64,000 nucleotides of DNA from Nitrospira sp. BO4 (lineage in GTDB: Bacteria > Nitrospirota > Nitrospiria > Nitrospirales > Nitrospiraceae), in assembly GCA_030144965.1 (NCBI GenBank), contig JAMPUU010000017.1, positions 558,001-622,000 on the forward strand, read 5' to 3'. The position numbers and the translations under genes were made by a program. Each line of letters starts with the position of its first letter. Position 1 is the stretch's first letter. The notes beneath the pieces are model-generated. The model saw only the letters and a program-made list of their open reading frames with translations. It made no database searches and was not told the DNA's origin. Shown here one piece after another: positions 36,236 through 43,848 of the stretch.

Positions 36236-36607
36236 TCATGCCGGTAGCACCTTGGCAATGGTTTTCAGCAACAGTTCAGGATTAAACGGCTTCACGATCC
36301 ATCCAGTGGCCCCGGCTTCTTTCCCCGCCTGCTTCTTCTCCACCGCAGACTCGGTGGTCAGCATAAGAATGGGGGTAAACTTGAACGCCGCCAGCTTGCG
36401 CAGTTCCTTGATGAGCGTAATGCCGTCCATCTCCGGCATATTGAGATCGGTGACGACGATGTCCATCTTCGGACCGGCCGCGACCTTGTTGACGGCATCC
36501 TTCCCGTGTTCGGCCTCGACGACCGTGAACCCGGCGTTGGTAAGCGTGAACGCCACCATTTGGCGCATGGTGGGTGAATCATCGACAACGAGGGCTGTCT
36601 TGCTCAT
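36236..36607 (-). CDS. cheY: Single-domain response regulator, CheY-like
   Basis: 123 residues with D9/D10 in VVDDSPTMRQM, phospho-acceptor D54 in VTDLNMPEMDG, the Thr/Ser switch MLTTES and the conserved Lys in VKPF. It is immediately upstream of cheA and downstream of a CheZ-like gene. This sequence type (SKTALVVDDSPTMRQMV) is common beside cheA in chemotaxis operons of several phyla. It may act as phosphate sink or as a second output regulator alongside the CheY at 39985-40365. Confidence 0.93.
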   Translation of the reverse strand: MSKTALVVDDSPTMRQMVAFTLTNAGFTVVEAEHGKDAVNKVAAGPKMDIVVTDLNMPEMDGITLIKELRKLAAFKFTPILMLTTESAVEKKQAGKEAGATGWIVKPFNPELLLKTIAKVLPA

Positions 36608-36674
36608 GCTGATCCTCCACCGTCATGTGCCTGTCTTTTTTGAGGCCTTCCTGCTGGTTTCATGGGTGACTCGC

Positions 36675-37202
36675 CTAGAACAGCGTGACGGAATCGGGCT
36701 CCTTCACCGGCATGTCGACCGGCACCGGCTCTTGATAGTCGGGCGTCAACGCTGCCGTGTGAAGACGGCGTTCTTCTTCCATCGTGTAGTGTTGCTCAAG
36801 CTGTTCCAGCGCGGCGATTTCCTGCTTCGCGCTGTCGTCATCCGGTCCTCGCATCAGCGCCTGAAGATGTCGGCTCCATTGATCCAACGCTTGCCCGACG
36901 TGTTCCAGCTTTTGTCGCGTGATATCTTGAAACTGCATCGCCATCACGATTTTTGACACACAGGCCGACCTCTCGTGCGGCGAAGCCTCCACTTCTGGAG
37001 ATGCCAGCAGGTGGAGATTCAGCACTAAGTCCATCGTAGCCCGCTCGGTTTCGTCGGTGACGGCCGTCATCTGAGCTTTCAACACCGGTATCAAGCGCAC
37101 GGCGCACGCCGCAAATGCCTCCCATGCCTGTCGATGCTCGTGGAGCTTGGCGACGTCGCCCATCTCGCCGCTGCCGGCTGAACATTCAACATTGTCGGTC
37201 AT
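36675..37202 (-). CDS. CheZ-like helical protein, candidate CheY-P phosphatase
   Basis: 175 residues, all-helical in appearance, with the motif MQFQDITRQKLEHV at 89-102. D93 and Q97 match the spacing of the Asp and Gln that form the active site of CheZ (FQDLTGQ). A flexible Pro-rich tail ends in DSVTLF, comparable to the EDVTLF end of CheD. It is not the only such gene: a clearer CheZ is at 39351-39938. Located between a STAS gene and cheY. Function as a phosphatase is an inference from the motif. Confidence 0.7.
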   Translation of the reverse strand: MTDNVECSAGSGEMGDVAKLHEHRQAWEAFAACAVRLIPVLKAQMTAVTDETERATMDLVLNLHLLASPEVEASPHERSACVSKIVMAMQFQDITRQKLEHVGQALDQWSRHLQALMRGPDDDSAKQEIAALEQLEQHYTMEEERRLHTAALTPDYQEPVPVDMPVKEPDSVTLF

Positions 37203-37235
37203 CGTCTTCTGTCCAATCGTAAACCCGGCGTCGAA

Positions 37236-37538
37236 CTATTCGCTGAGCGGTTCGGAAAATCCGAGTTGAGTCAATCTTGCTTGCAGATCTCGGGAAAGAC
37301 CCGTGACAAACATCCGGCCCCGTTTCCGCGCGGCCCATAGCAACTGGATGATTGCGGTATCTGCCCGTGAGACTTTCCCAAGGTCGAGTGAAACCAGCCC
37401 ATCGTTCTGAAATAGTTTGAGCAAGTCCGCCTTGAACTCCGCCGCCTCGAAAATGGTGAGATCGCCGTCTGGAGCCAGGTGCCTGCCGTTCGGCTCTTCC
37501 GCCCGGTGTGCCTTAGATGCAATCGGTTCCGCCGTCAT
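37236..37538 (-). CDS. STAS-domain protein (MlaB/antagonist-like)
   Basis: 100 residues. Pattern APDGDLTIFEAAEFKADLLKLF followed by LVSLDLGKVSRADTAIIQLLWAA fits a STAS fold; the loop that carries serine in SpoIIAA-type proteins reads ADTAII here. It is separated from motB by 94 bases and from the CheZ-like gene by 33. STAS proteins of this sort accompany chemotaxis genes in several phyla; the partner is unknown. It may join the two STAS proteins at 27220-27957 in the same regulatory circuit. Confidence 0.82.
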   Translation of the reverse strand: MTAEPIASKAHRAEEPNGRHLAPDGDLTIFEAAEFKADLLKLFQNDGLVSLDLGKVSRADTAIIQLLWAARKRGRMFVTGLSRDLQARLTQLGFSEPLSE

Positions 37539-37632
37539 CGTGAGCTCTCTCCCCAGTAGTCACTAAGACATATTGTCGGCTGCTTCTGATCAAGACTTGA
37601 GAGTCCACCTGCCGTAAAAACCCCGAGATGCG

Positions 37633-38472
37633 CTAAGGTGTCCGGCCATTGCCGGACGTCTCCGGAGGCGGCTGCAAGGAGTTCAGCGGCCCATCATCCG
37701 ATGGCCCGGATTGATCCGTCTCATTTCCCGTCTGGAGAAGAGGCGCGGGAGGCGGCTGCTCAAGAATGACGACCTCTACTCGACGATTCTTAGCCCGCTG
37801 TTCAGGATCCAGATTGGCTGTCACAGGCCTGGTGTCGGCATGCCCCACCGCAGCGAGATGATCCGATTGGACTCCATAGAGCTCGGACAGAACCCTGACG
37901 ACCATCACAGCCCGGGTGGATGACAGTTCCCAATTGGAAGGAAATTGCGCTGTCCGAATCGGCACATTATCCGTATGTCCTTCAACGCGGGCATGTCGGT
38001 TCAATTCCAGAATGGCCCCGCTCAATCCTTCAAGAAATGGAAGAGCTTCTGCTCGTATCGTCGCTTCTCCACTGTTAAAAAGCAGTTTATCTGGGATCGT
38101 AATGACGATGTCTCCATTAACGGTCTGGACGACGGTGACGAACGCCGCCAAGTCTTTCAGTTGCTTATCCTTGATACCTTGGAACACTTGGCGGATATGT
38201 CGAATCGTGACTTCCTTGGCGTCCGTTGGATTCCTCCCCTGCTGCACCAGCCTTGCCTCACCGACGCCGAATACCCGGTTCGCACCCGAACGATTGGCGA
38301 GCGGATTCAGCGCAGCCTTGATCGATTCGCTGACGGTTCGGTACTTTCCTTCATTGATCGAAGAAATCGAGTACATGACGACGAAGAACGCAAACAACAA
38401 GGTGATGAAGTCGGCATACGACACCAGCCAACGCTCGTGGTTTTCATGCTCCTCGTGCTTGTGCTTCGCCAT
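37633..38472 (-). CDS. motB: Flagellar motor stator protein MotB
   Basis: Peptidoglycan-anchored stator subunit. 279 residues: a His/Glu-rich start, one membrane helix with the proton-binding D21 in SYADFITLLFAFFVVMYS, a plug-like region, and an OmpA-like peptidoglycan-binding domain (RVEGHTDNVPI, FPSNWELSSTRAVMVVRVL, VGHADTRPV, NRRVEVVIL). The C-terminus is Pro-rich. Follows motA across a 95-base gap holding an 11-base inverted repeat. Intact and normal length. Confidence 0.95.
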   Translation of the reverse strand: MAKHKHEEHENHERWLVSYADFITLLFAFFVVMYSISSINEGKYRTVSESIKAALNPLANRSGANRVFGVGEARLVQQGRNPTDAKEVTIRHIRQVFQGIKDKQLKDLAAFVTVVQTVNGDIVITIPDKLLFNSGEATIRAEALPFLEGLSGAILELNRHARVEGHTDNVPIRTAQFPSNWELSSTRAVMVVRVLSELYGVQSDHLAAVGHADTRPVTANLDPEQRAKNRRVEVVILEQPPPAPLLQTGNETDQSGPSDDGPLNSLQPPPETSGNGRTP

Positions 38473-38486
38473 TTATGACCGCACCG

Positions 38487-38560
38487 CGTGAAGCGTGACT
38501 CGCGAAGCGTCGTCATAGTTTCCGCTCATGACGTCGACAAGATACGAACCACGCTTCACG
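38487..38560. repeat. Inverted repeat between motA and motB
   Basis: CGTGAAGCGTG at 38487-38497 and its perfect complement CACGCTTCACG at 38550-38560 (11 bases) almost fill the motA-motB gap. The loop between contains a second GCGAAGCGTCGTC word. The same arms occur, partly degenerate, at the other repeat copies of this operon. It could form a hairpin in the mRNA and set the MotA:MotB ratio; this is speculative. Confidence 0.6.
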
Positions 38561-38567
38561 AAGGACC

Positions 38568-39338
38568 TCATTTCTTCGTTTCCTTTGTCCGCTCATTGTG
38601 CGGCAGAAAACCTTCCAGCTTTTCCTGCAGCAGTCGAGGGTTTTCCCCCTGGGCAAGTCCGACAAGTCCCATGATGACCAAATTACGGGAGCCTGCCTCC
38701 TCCTTCAGCTTCAGCTTGATCTTGTTCGCAATGGGTAAGAAGAAGAGGTTGGCGGCTCCCACACCATAGACCGTGGCGACGAAGGCCACCGCGATACCAC
38801 TGCCGAGCTTTGAGGGGTCGGCCAAATTTTCCATCACGTGAATCAGTCCGAGGACGGCGCCAAGAATCCCGACGGTCGGCGAATACCCTCCTGCGGCTTC
38901 CCACACTTTGGCCGCCAAGATGCCTTGCTCCTCATGCTGCTCCACCTCGATCTCGAGGATCTCATGCACGGCTTTCGGGTCGGTTCCATCGACAATGAGT
39001 TGAATCCCCTTTTTCATGAACGCATCATGGATGTCTTTCAGCTTTCCCTCGAGCGCGAGCAGACCTTGTTTTCGTGAGACGTTCGCGAGGTCGATGATGA
39101 GTTTGATGTTCCCCTTGTTGTCGACGCGGGGACCGGCAAAGGCGAGAGACAGACTACCGGCTGCCTTGACGATGACCGGCAAGGGACTCTGCACGCAAAT
39201 GGCGCCGACTGTGCCGCCGATCACAATGATAAAGGCGGTCAACTGCATGATCGAACCCAGATGGCCGCCTTCGAGCGCCTGGCCTCCGACGATGGAGCCG
39301 ATTGCAATCACCACTCCAAGAATTGTCGCAATATCCAT
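38568..39338 (-). CDS. motA: Flagellar motor stator protein MotA
   Basis: Ion-channel stator subunit. 256 residues with four membrane helices: two near the N-terminus (ATILGVVIAIGSIVGGQALEGG, LTAFIIVIGGTVGAICVQ) and two after the cytoplasmic loop (AAGGYSPTVGILGAVLGLIHVM, GIAVAFVATVYGVGAANLFFLPIA). The cytoplasmic loop carries the charged residues expected to contact FliG. The DIATILGV opening and PTVGILGAVLG are MotA hallmarks. Starts 12 bases after cheZ. Confidence 0.95.
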   Translation of the reverse strand: MDIATILGVVIAIGSIVGGQALEGGHLGSIMQLTAFIIVIGGTVGAICVQSPLPVIVKAAGSLSLAFAGPRVDNKGNIKLIIDLANVSRKQGLLALEGKLKDIHDAFMKKGIQLIVDGTDPKAVHEILEIEVEQHEEQGILAAKVWEAAGGYSPTVGILGAVLGLIHVMENLADPSKLGSGIAVAFVATVYGVGAANLFFLPIANKIKLKLKEEAGSRNLVIMGLVGLAQGENPRLLQEKLEGFLPHNERTKETKK

Positions 39339-39350
39339 TGCGTGAGCGCC

Positions 39351-39938
39351 TCATTTGAACCCGAATTGAGCCAAGATATCGTCGGCGACTTTTTGCTTCA
39401 TGGCCGTCGTTTTGGAGTCCTCGAGTTGTTTGAGCAAGTGGCCGGCCGTTCCGGTGGAAGTGATTTGTTCGCCGTTTTGTTGGAGCCCGAAGACGACGAC
39501 CAGTTCCATCAGCTTGTTCTGCACCTCATCAAGGATGGTCACAAGCTTCTTGACTCGTTGAGCAACAAGATCTTGAAAGGAGAGAGCGGTCATGATTTCC
39601 GTCAAGTGCTTGGCGTCCTGCGCGATCACGATGCTCACCTTCTCCAGACGTTCTGCGAGCTTCACGCAATCGATTGCCTGTAGCGTGTCGACGACGGAAC
39701 AGAGGTCCTTCGCCACTCGGTCGCGATTGTCTTGGATCATCTCGGTCAGACGCATGACCTCGAGGGTTCCGGTCTCCGTCATCCGATTGAGCTCGCTGAG
39801 ATGTGATGAGGCCGCCGGCAATTGCGCGCTGCTGGCCACGATCTGAGGACCGGCGTGCGAAATCGTCGTCATCGCCTTCTCGACAAAGCGAGCCAGTTCA
39901 CCGAGTTCTCCGTACAACTTGTGTCCCTGGTTCTCCAC
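39351..39938 (-). CDS. cheZ: Chemotaxis protein phosphatase CheZ
   Basis: Dephosphorylates CheY-P. 195 residues forming a long helical hairpin, with catalytic D123 and Q127 in LSFQDLVAQRVKKL and the C-terminal CheY-binding amphipathic peptide ADDILAQFGF, matching the DDLLDSLGF end of enterobacterial CheZ. It lies between a flagellar-type cheY (46 bases upstream) and motA (12 bases downstream), the classic partner arrangement. Confidence 0.92.
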   Translation of the reverse strand: MENQGHKLYGELGELARFVEKAMTTISHAGPQIVASSAQLPAASSHLSELNRMTETGTLEVMRLTEMIQDNRDRVAKDLCSVVDTLQAIDCVKLAERLEKVSIVIAQDAKHLTEIMTALSFQDLVAQRVKKLVTILDEVQNKLMELVVVFGLQQNGEQITSTGTAGHLLKQLEDSKTTAMKQKVADDILAQFGFK

Positions 39939-39984
39939 ACGACCTCCATCCCCGACGGCTCGGATGCCCTTTGGTCGCCCGAAT

Positions 39985-40365
39985 CTATTTGAAGATCTTC
40001 GCGATCTTTTCCTGCAGTGTCTCAGCCGTAAAGGGTTTGACGATGTAATTGCTCACTCCCGCCTGCACGGCCTCAACCAAGTTGCTTTGCTGAGCCTCGG
40101 CCGTCACCATCAGCACAGGCGTGGCCTTGAGCTTCTCGTCCGCACGGATCGCGCGAAGCATGTCGATACCCGTCATGACCGGCATGTTCCAATCCGAGAC
40201 GACGAATCCGTACGTGTCTGCCCGCAACTTTTGCAGAGCTTCCTGTCCGTTTTCCGCCTCTTCTAAATTGGCAAACCCAAGCTGCTTCAAAATGTTCTTG
40301 ACGATTCTCCTCATCGTCACCATGTCATCGACGACGAGGATCTTCATGTTCGGATCGGCTGGCAT
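39985..40365 (-). CDS. cheY: Chemotaxis response regulator CheY
   Basis: Flagellar-switch response regulator, 126 residues: [18 protein letters not shown] with D13/D14, phospho-acceptor D58 in [15 protein letters not shown], the T/A switch MVTAEAQQ, K in VKPFTAETL. The FADLEEAENG and VSNYIVKPF patterns are those of proteobacterial-type CheY that bind FliM. First gene of the long operon; GGAGGCG lies before the ATG. Probably the substrate of the adjacent CheZ. Confidence 0.95.
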   Translation of the reverse strand: MPADPNMKILVVDDMVTMRRIVKNILKQLGFANLEEAENGQEALQKLRADTYGFVVSDWNMPVMTGIDMLRAIRADEKLKATPVLMVTAEAQQSNLVEAVQAGVSNYIVKPFTAETLQEKIAKIFK

Positions 40366-40691
40366 AACGCCTCCTTTGTCTCATACGGCGGTCACAGCGG
40401 TAGTGGCCCATGGTCCGGTGATCACGCGACGATTCGGTCTTCCAGCGACCTCGCAATGCCTCGCCACATATCGGCACATTCGCCACACGACCTGACCCCC
40501 GGAAAGCTCGGTGGGTCATCGATTTCACTAGGCCTGCAGGAGATAGTCGACTTGCGTGGAGAAATGTGCGTTCCAGCGATGACAGTGCCGGCAGGATCAT
40601 GCCCACCGCTCATGTCCTGAGTACCCTCTGGAACGTGAGAGCGAAGGAATGGTCGTTCTGCCGATGAACCTGACAGCACCTCATAGAGCCA
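40366..40691. other. Promoter-containing gap upstream of the chemotaxis operon
   Basis: 326 bases between cheY and the HTH gene with no convincing gene. A possible sigma-28 site for the operon is TCAGGTCG at 40488-40495, twelve bases, then GCCGATAT at 40468-40475 on the minus strand: the -10 matches GCCGATAA in 7 of 8 positions but the -35 is poor. I regard it as weak evidence for a flagellar-class promoter. Small open frames here have no recognisable product. Confidence 0.35.
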
Positions 40692-40922
40692 CTAGCCTTG
40701 CCTGGATCGGCTGTGCATCCACTCATGAATGTCACGGCGCAGGAATCGCCAATGTTTACCGATCTTGGACGCCGGCAGTTCACCGACCCGTGCGAGTTTG
40801 TAGACGGTGGATTTCGGCACCCGTAGAAACCGCGCCACTTCCATGACGGTTAAGATTTCTCCGTCCCGGGCGGGACTTCCTTCCAGCTGGCTCGTCGTTG
40901 CTGCTGATACGTCATTATTCAT
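40692..40922 (-). CDS. Excisionase/MerR-type helix-turn-helix DNA-binding protein
   Basis: 76 residues with the HTH_17 pattern EILTVMEVARFLRVPKSTVYKLARVGELPASKIGKHWRFLRRDIHEWM, a winged helix of the excisionase family. No recombinase or phage gene is nearby, so a regulator is more likely than a true excisionase. It sits between the chemotaxis operon and the divergent MinD-like gene, with 177 bases to the latter, and could control either. Target unknown. Confidence 0.85.
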   Translation of the reverse strand: MNNDVSAATTSQLEGSPARDGEILTVMEVARFLRVPKSTVYKLARVGELPASKIGKHWRFLRRDIHEWMHSRSRQG

Positions 40923-41099
40923 GCCGACTGTGGTATCGGCGTAGCGGTTCGGAAACTTGAGCGCCCTGCCATGATCGGCTTTCCATCATGCCGTCACCTT
41001 CCTCTGGCCGCACCGGGATGGGCCGCGTCTATTCAGGATTCTCAGCCGGTTACCGAAGAAGGTGTGGTATTCACGCCGAACGAATAGGAACTGAACTCA

Positions 41100-41999
41100 A
41101 TGGCACGCATCATCTCCGTCGCGTCCGGCAAAGGAGGGGTTGGCAAAAGTGTGGTCGCAGCCAACCTGGCTCTGGTCTTAGCGCAAAAAGGCAAGCAGGT
41201 GGTCCTCGCCGACCTCGACATTGGAGGCGCCGACGCCCATGTGCTGCTGGGCCTCCCCAACCCTGCGCGTACCCTCACTGACTTTCTCAACCGTCGAGTC
41301 GAACAGCTGGACGCACTGGCTCAACAGCTTCCCATTCACCCATCGTTGCGCATTATTCCAGGGACAGGCGACACCCTTGCGACTGCCAATATGTCCTATT
41401 CACAAAAGCGGCGTCTTATTCGAAACTTCCAAGATATCCACGCCGACGTGATCGTCGTCGATATTGGGGCGGGAACGAGCTACCATACGCTGGATTTTTT
41501 TCTGATGGCCGACCATCACCTCGCCGTGGCTACGCCGGACCCCACCTCCGTCCTGGACCTCTATCGCTTCATCAAACTGGCCGCAATCCGTCGAGTCTTG
41601 TCGATGTTCTTGACGCGCGATGTCATGGCAGAAGGACTGGCGAACCGGGATTACAGCAGCGTGGAGGAAGTATTGGACGTTGCGGGCAAGACCGATGAAT
41701 CCGGCCGGTCGATTGCGGAGGCTACCTTGAGCGTGTTTCAACCGGCTCTCATCCTCAATCGTGTTACCGGGCGTGCTCGCGTCAATGTGCCGCAGCTCAA
41801 GAAGCTGCTCAAAGAATATGTGGGAGGTGACTTGACATTATTAGGCGAGATTCCCGAGGACTCCGCAATGGAGCAAGCGGTACGAGCGTACGTCCCGGTG
41901 GTTCAGCATGCGCCATCATCTCCGGCTGCCGTCGCGCTCACGAAAACCGCCGAAGCGCTGGCACAGTTGCTGCGCGGCTCCTTGCCGCAAGCAGCTTGA
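41100..41999 (+). CDS. MinD/ParA-family ATPase, FlhG (FleN)-like
   Basis: Deviant Walker A ATPase of 299 residues with SGKGGVGKSVVAANLA near 8-23, the switch DLDIGGADAHVLLG near 39-52 and VVDIGAGTSYHT near 117-128. The sequence between, with TLTDFLNRRVEQLDAL and LRIIPGTGD, resembles FlhG/YlxH ATPases that set flagellar number, in line with its place between the chemotaxis and flagellin operons. No flhF is visible. A general MinD role is the alternative. It is the only plus-strand gene in this part of the window. Confidence 0.85.
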   Translation: MARIISVASGKGGVGKSVVAANLALVLAQKGKQVVLADLDIGGADAHVLLGLPNPARTLTDFLNRRVEQLDALAQQLPIHPSLRIIPGTGDTLATANMSYSQKRRLIRNFQDIHADVIVVDIGAGTSYHTLDFFLMADHHLAVATPDPTSVLDLYRFIKLAAIRRVLSMFLTRDVMAEGLANRDYSSVEEVLDVAGKTDESGRSIAEATLSVFQPALILNRVTGRARVNVPQLKKLLKEYVGGDLTLLGEIPEDSAMEQAVRAYVPVVQHAPSSPAAVALTKTAEALAQLLRGSLPQAA

Positions 42000-42125
42000 T
42001 TCGGTTGAACGGCCTGAATGTTCCTGGCGGTGTTTCCTGTCAATCGTCATTCGTGATCTTCACATGCGGAGCCGTTCTTCCAGCGCGCGTACACTGGACA
42101 CTTGCACGGCGTTTGCGCCTTCTCA

Positions 42126-43136
42126 TCATCGAAGCCCTTGCACGATCACCGCATACCATCCGAGGCCGTCGTATTCCTGATAGCCGAGCGTTTTGGCATA
42201 CGCGACCACGTCGTGTTTGTCGTTCACGTAATGGCCTCGTTCACGTCCTTGATGTTGGAGCGCGAAGGGCAACAGTATTCCTTGATCATCGGATGCCGCG
42301 ATCACCCGCAGCTTGTTGTCCAGCAAGATCACGCGGGTACGTTTCCATGCAGCTTCGGATATCGCCGGTTCTTTTTGAACAATAATTCTGGCTTGCTCTT
42401 CCCAATCAAACACCACTCCTAGAACACCGATGATCTTTCCGTTCGGCTTCCCCTCCTTCCGAACGGCGGCGGCGTACACCGCGACCAGTTTGTCGCCGTG
42501 GAGTGAGTCATGACCGATGTCGTCGACCACGTACTGGTCGCCGTTCGTCGTCGCCATGGCTTTCTGAAACCACGCGCATCTGGTCGCATCGGCCCTGGTG
42601 ACCTTGGGAAACTTCTCCGGGTGCGAGGAGGCCATGATCTTTCCGTCGATTCCGACCAAGACAAGGTTGAGATAGACCGAATAATATCGATTGATCAGCC
42701 CGAGTCGTTCGGCTGCATGATGGAGAGCAGTTCCATCGGCAGCTTCGAGACCGTTGACCAAGGCTTCATCCATCGCCCACCACCGAACGTCGGCGGTGCG
42801 TTCGTACAGATTGCGTACGATCAACTGCACCAGTGTCTGTGCCATCTCTGAAAGGCGATCGTGTTCTTTGTCCATGAATCGCCGATTCAATTCGCTCGTT
42901 TCCTCCCGTATTGAGCTCAATGCTTTGGAGGCGTCGGCGGCTTGCGTGGCCAGGTTTTTCACCTCTGTCGCAACCACGGCAAATCCTCTGCCTGCATCAC
43001 CGGCTCTCGCCGCTTCTATGGTCGCGTTCAGCGAAAGAATGGTGATCTCGCTTGTGATTCTTGCGTTCACAAGCCGATGGTCGTCGATCCGATTCTCAAT
43101 GTTGCCGATGATCTCTTTAATATTGAGCTGGTTCAT
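42126..43136 (-). CDS. Soluble MCP signalling fragment with C-terminal double-Cache-like sensor
   Basis: 336 residues from the ATG at 43136 (the longer frame adds Arg-rich unconserved residues that overlap the PilZ gene). Residues about 20-85 carry the receptor hairpin tip ([20 protein letters not shown], then [13 protein letters not shown]). There is no membrane segment, no HAMP domain and no room for methylation helices. Residues about 95-335 look like a dCache sensor ([54 protein letters not shown]). Domain order is reversed compared with ordinary receptors. A cytoplasmic sensor that plugs into CheA/CheW arrays is a reasonable guess. Last gene of the flagellin-side run. Confidence 0.83.
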   Translation of the reverse strand: MNQLNIKEIIGNIENRIDDHRLVNARITSEITILSLNATIEAARAGDAGRGFAVVATEVKNLATQAADASKALSSIREETSELNRRFMDKEHDRLSEMAQTLVQLIVRNLYERTADVRWWAMDEALVNGLEAADGTALHHAAERLGLINRYYSVYLNLVLVGIDGKIMASSHPEKFPKVTRADATRCAWFQKAMATTNGDQYVVDDIGHDSLHGDKLVAVYAAAVRKEGKPNGKIIGVLGVVFDWEEQARIIVQKEPAISEAAWKRTRVILLDNKLRVIAASDDQGILLPFALQHQGRERGHYVNDKHDVVAYAKTLGYQEYDGLGWYAVIVQGLR

Positions 43137-43221
43137 GAACGTTCCCTGGGTTTGTCTCCGCTCGTCCGGTGCCCCCTGGATCCCTCCGTGAGGCCCGCGG
43201 TTTCCATGAACTCTTTTTCTC

Positions 43222-43848
43222 CTAGCCGGGATGTGCACGACGTGCACGCAAGCGTTCCGCCTGTGTGTGGAGGATGTGGCGGATGAGGTGCTCCTGACCG
43301 TCCACGCTGATCTCAACAAACTCTGTGGCCAAATCCCAGCCCTGTCCCTGAGGATTCAGCGTCGATCGGATAACTTGCGCGACAGCATGCACGGGAGTAA
43401 AGGGAGGCAGGATCATCTTGACCGATAATCGGTCTCCGGCGGCGAATTCACGGGAGGACACGAAGCCCACTCCTCCTCCGCTCAGATTGATATCCATCAG
43501 CCTCGCCATCGCGACACTGGACGGCGCGATCGTCGCGAGAGAGTTGAGGATGACTCCGAGGAGATAGTCGACCTTCATCATCCAAGGCAACACCGGTGAG
43601 TCCATCAACGATTCGCCGGATCGAGCCAAAAGATCCGCTGTCGGTTTCGTCACTGCCGCCGTGATCGTGTCCGGGGTGGCGCCCCCCTCATCGACACCGG
43701 TTGCAATCACCGGCTCGTCCACCAGGCGGTATTCCATGAGCACCCGATCCTCGATTCTGATCCATTCACGCCGTTCGTCTACGGCGTGCTTGGGTTTGGG
43801 TGATGAGGGGACGGTCGGTGGTGCCATGGTCATCTTGCTTTCAGGCAT
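43222..43848 (-). CDS. PilZ domain protein
   Basis: Probable c-di-GMP effector, 208 residues. The PilZ signature is present in two pieces: RREWIR near the N-terminus (RxxxR) and [11 protein letters not shown] in the C-terminal half (N-x-S-x-x-G). Between them is an insert of about 80 residues rich in Ala/Thr/Leu. Its ATG overlaps the stop of the degenerate GGDEF gene (TAATG), so translation is coupled. In this flagellar context it could act as a brake or regulator of motor or receptor; the mode is unknown. Confidence 0.88.
   Translation of the reverse strand: MPESKMTMAPPTVPSSPKPKHAVDERREWIRIEDRVLMEYRLVDEPVIATGVDEGGATPDTITAAVTKPTADLLARSGESLMDSPVLPWMMKVDYLLGVILNSLATIAPSSVAMARLMDINLSGGGVGFVSSREFAAGDRLSVKMILPPFTPVHAVAQVIRSTLNPQGQGWDLATEFVEISVDGQEHLIRHILHTQAERLRARRAHPG

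Noticed and set aside
40692-40922. HTH protein as a phage or integrative-element excisionase
   Set aside because: No integrase, attachment-site repeats, tRNA or phage gene is near it; a regulator is the simpler reading.
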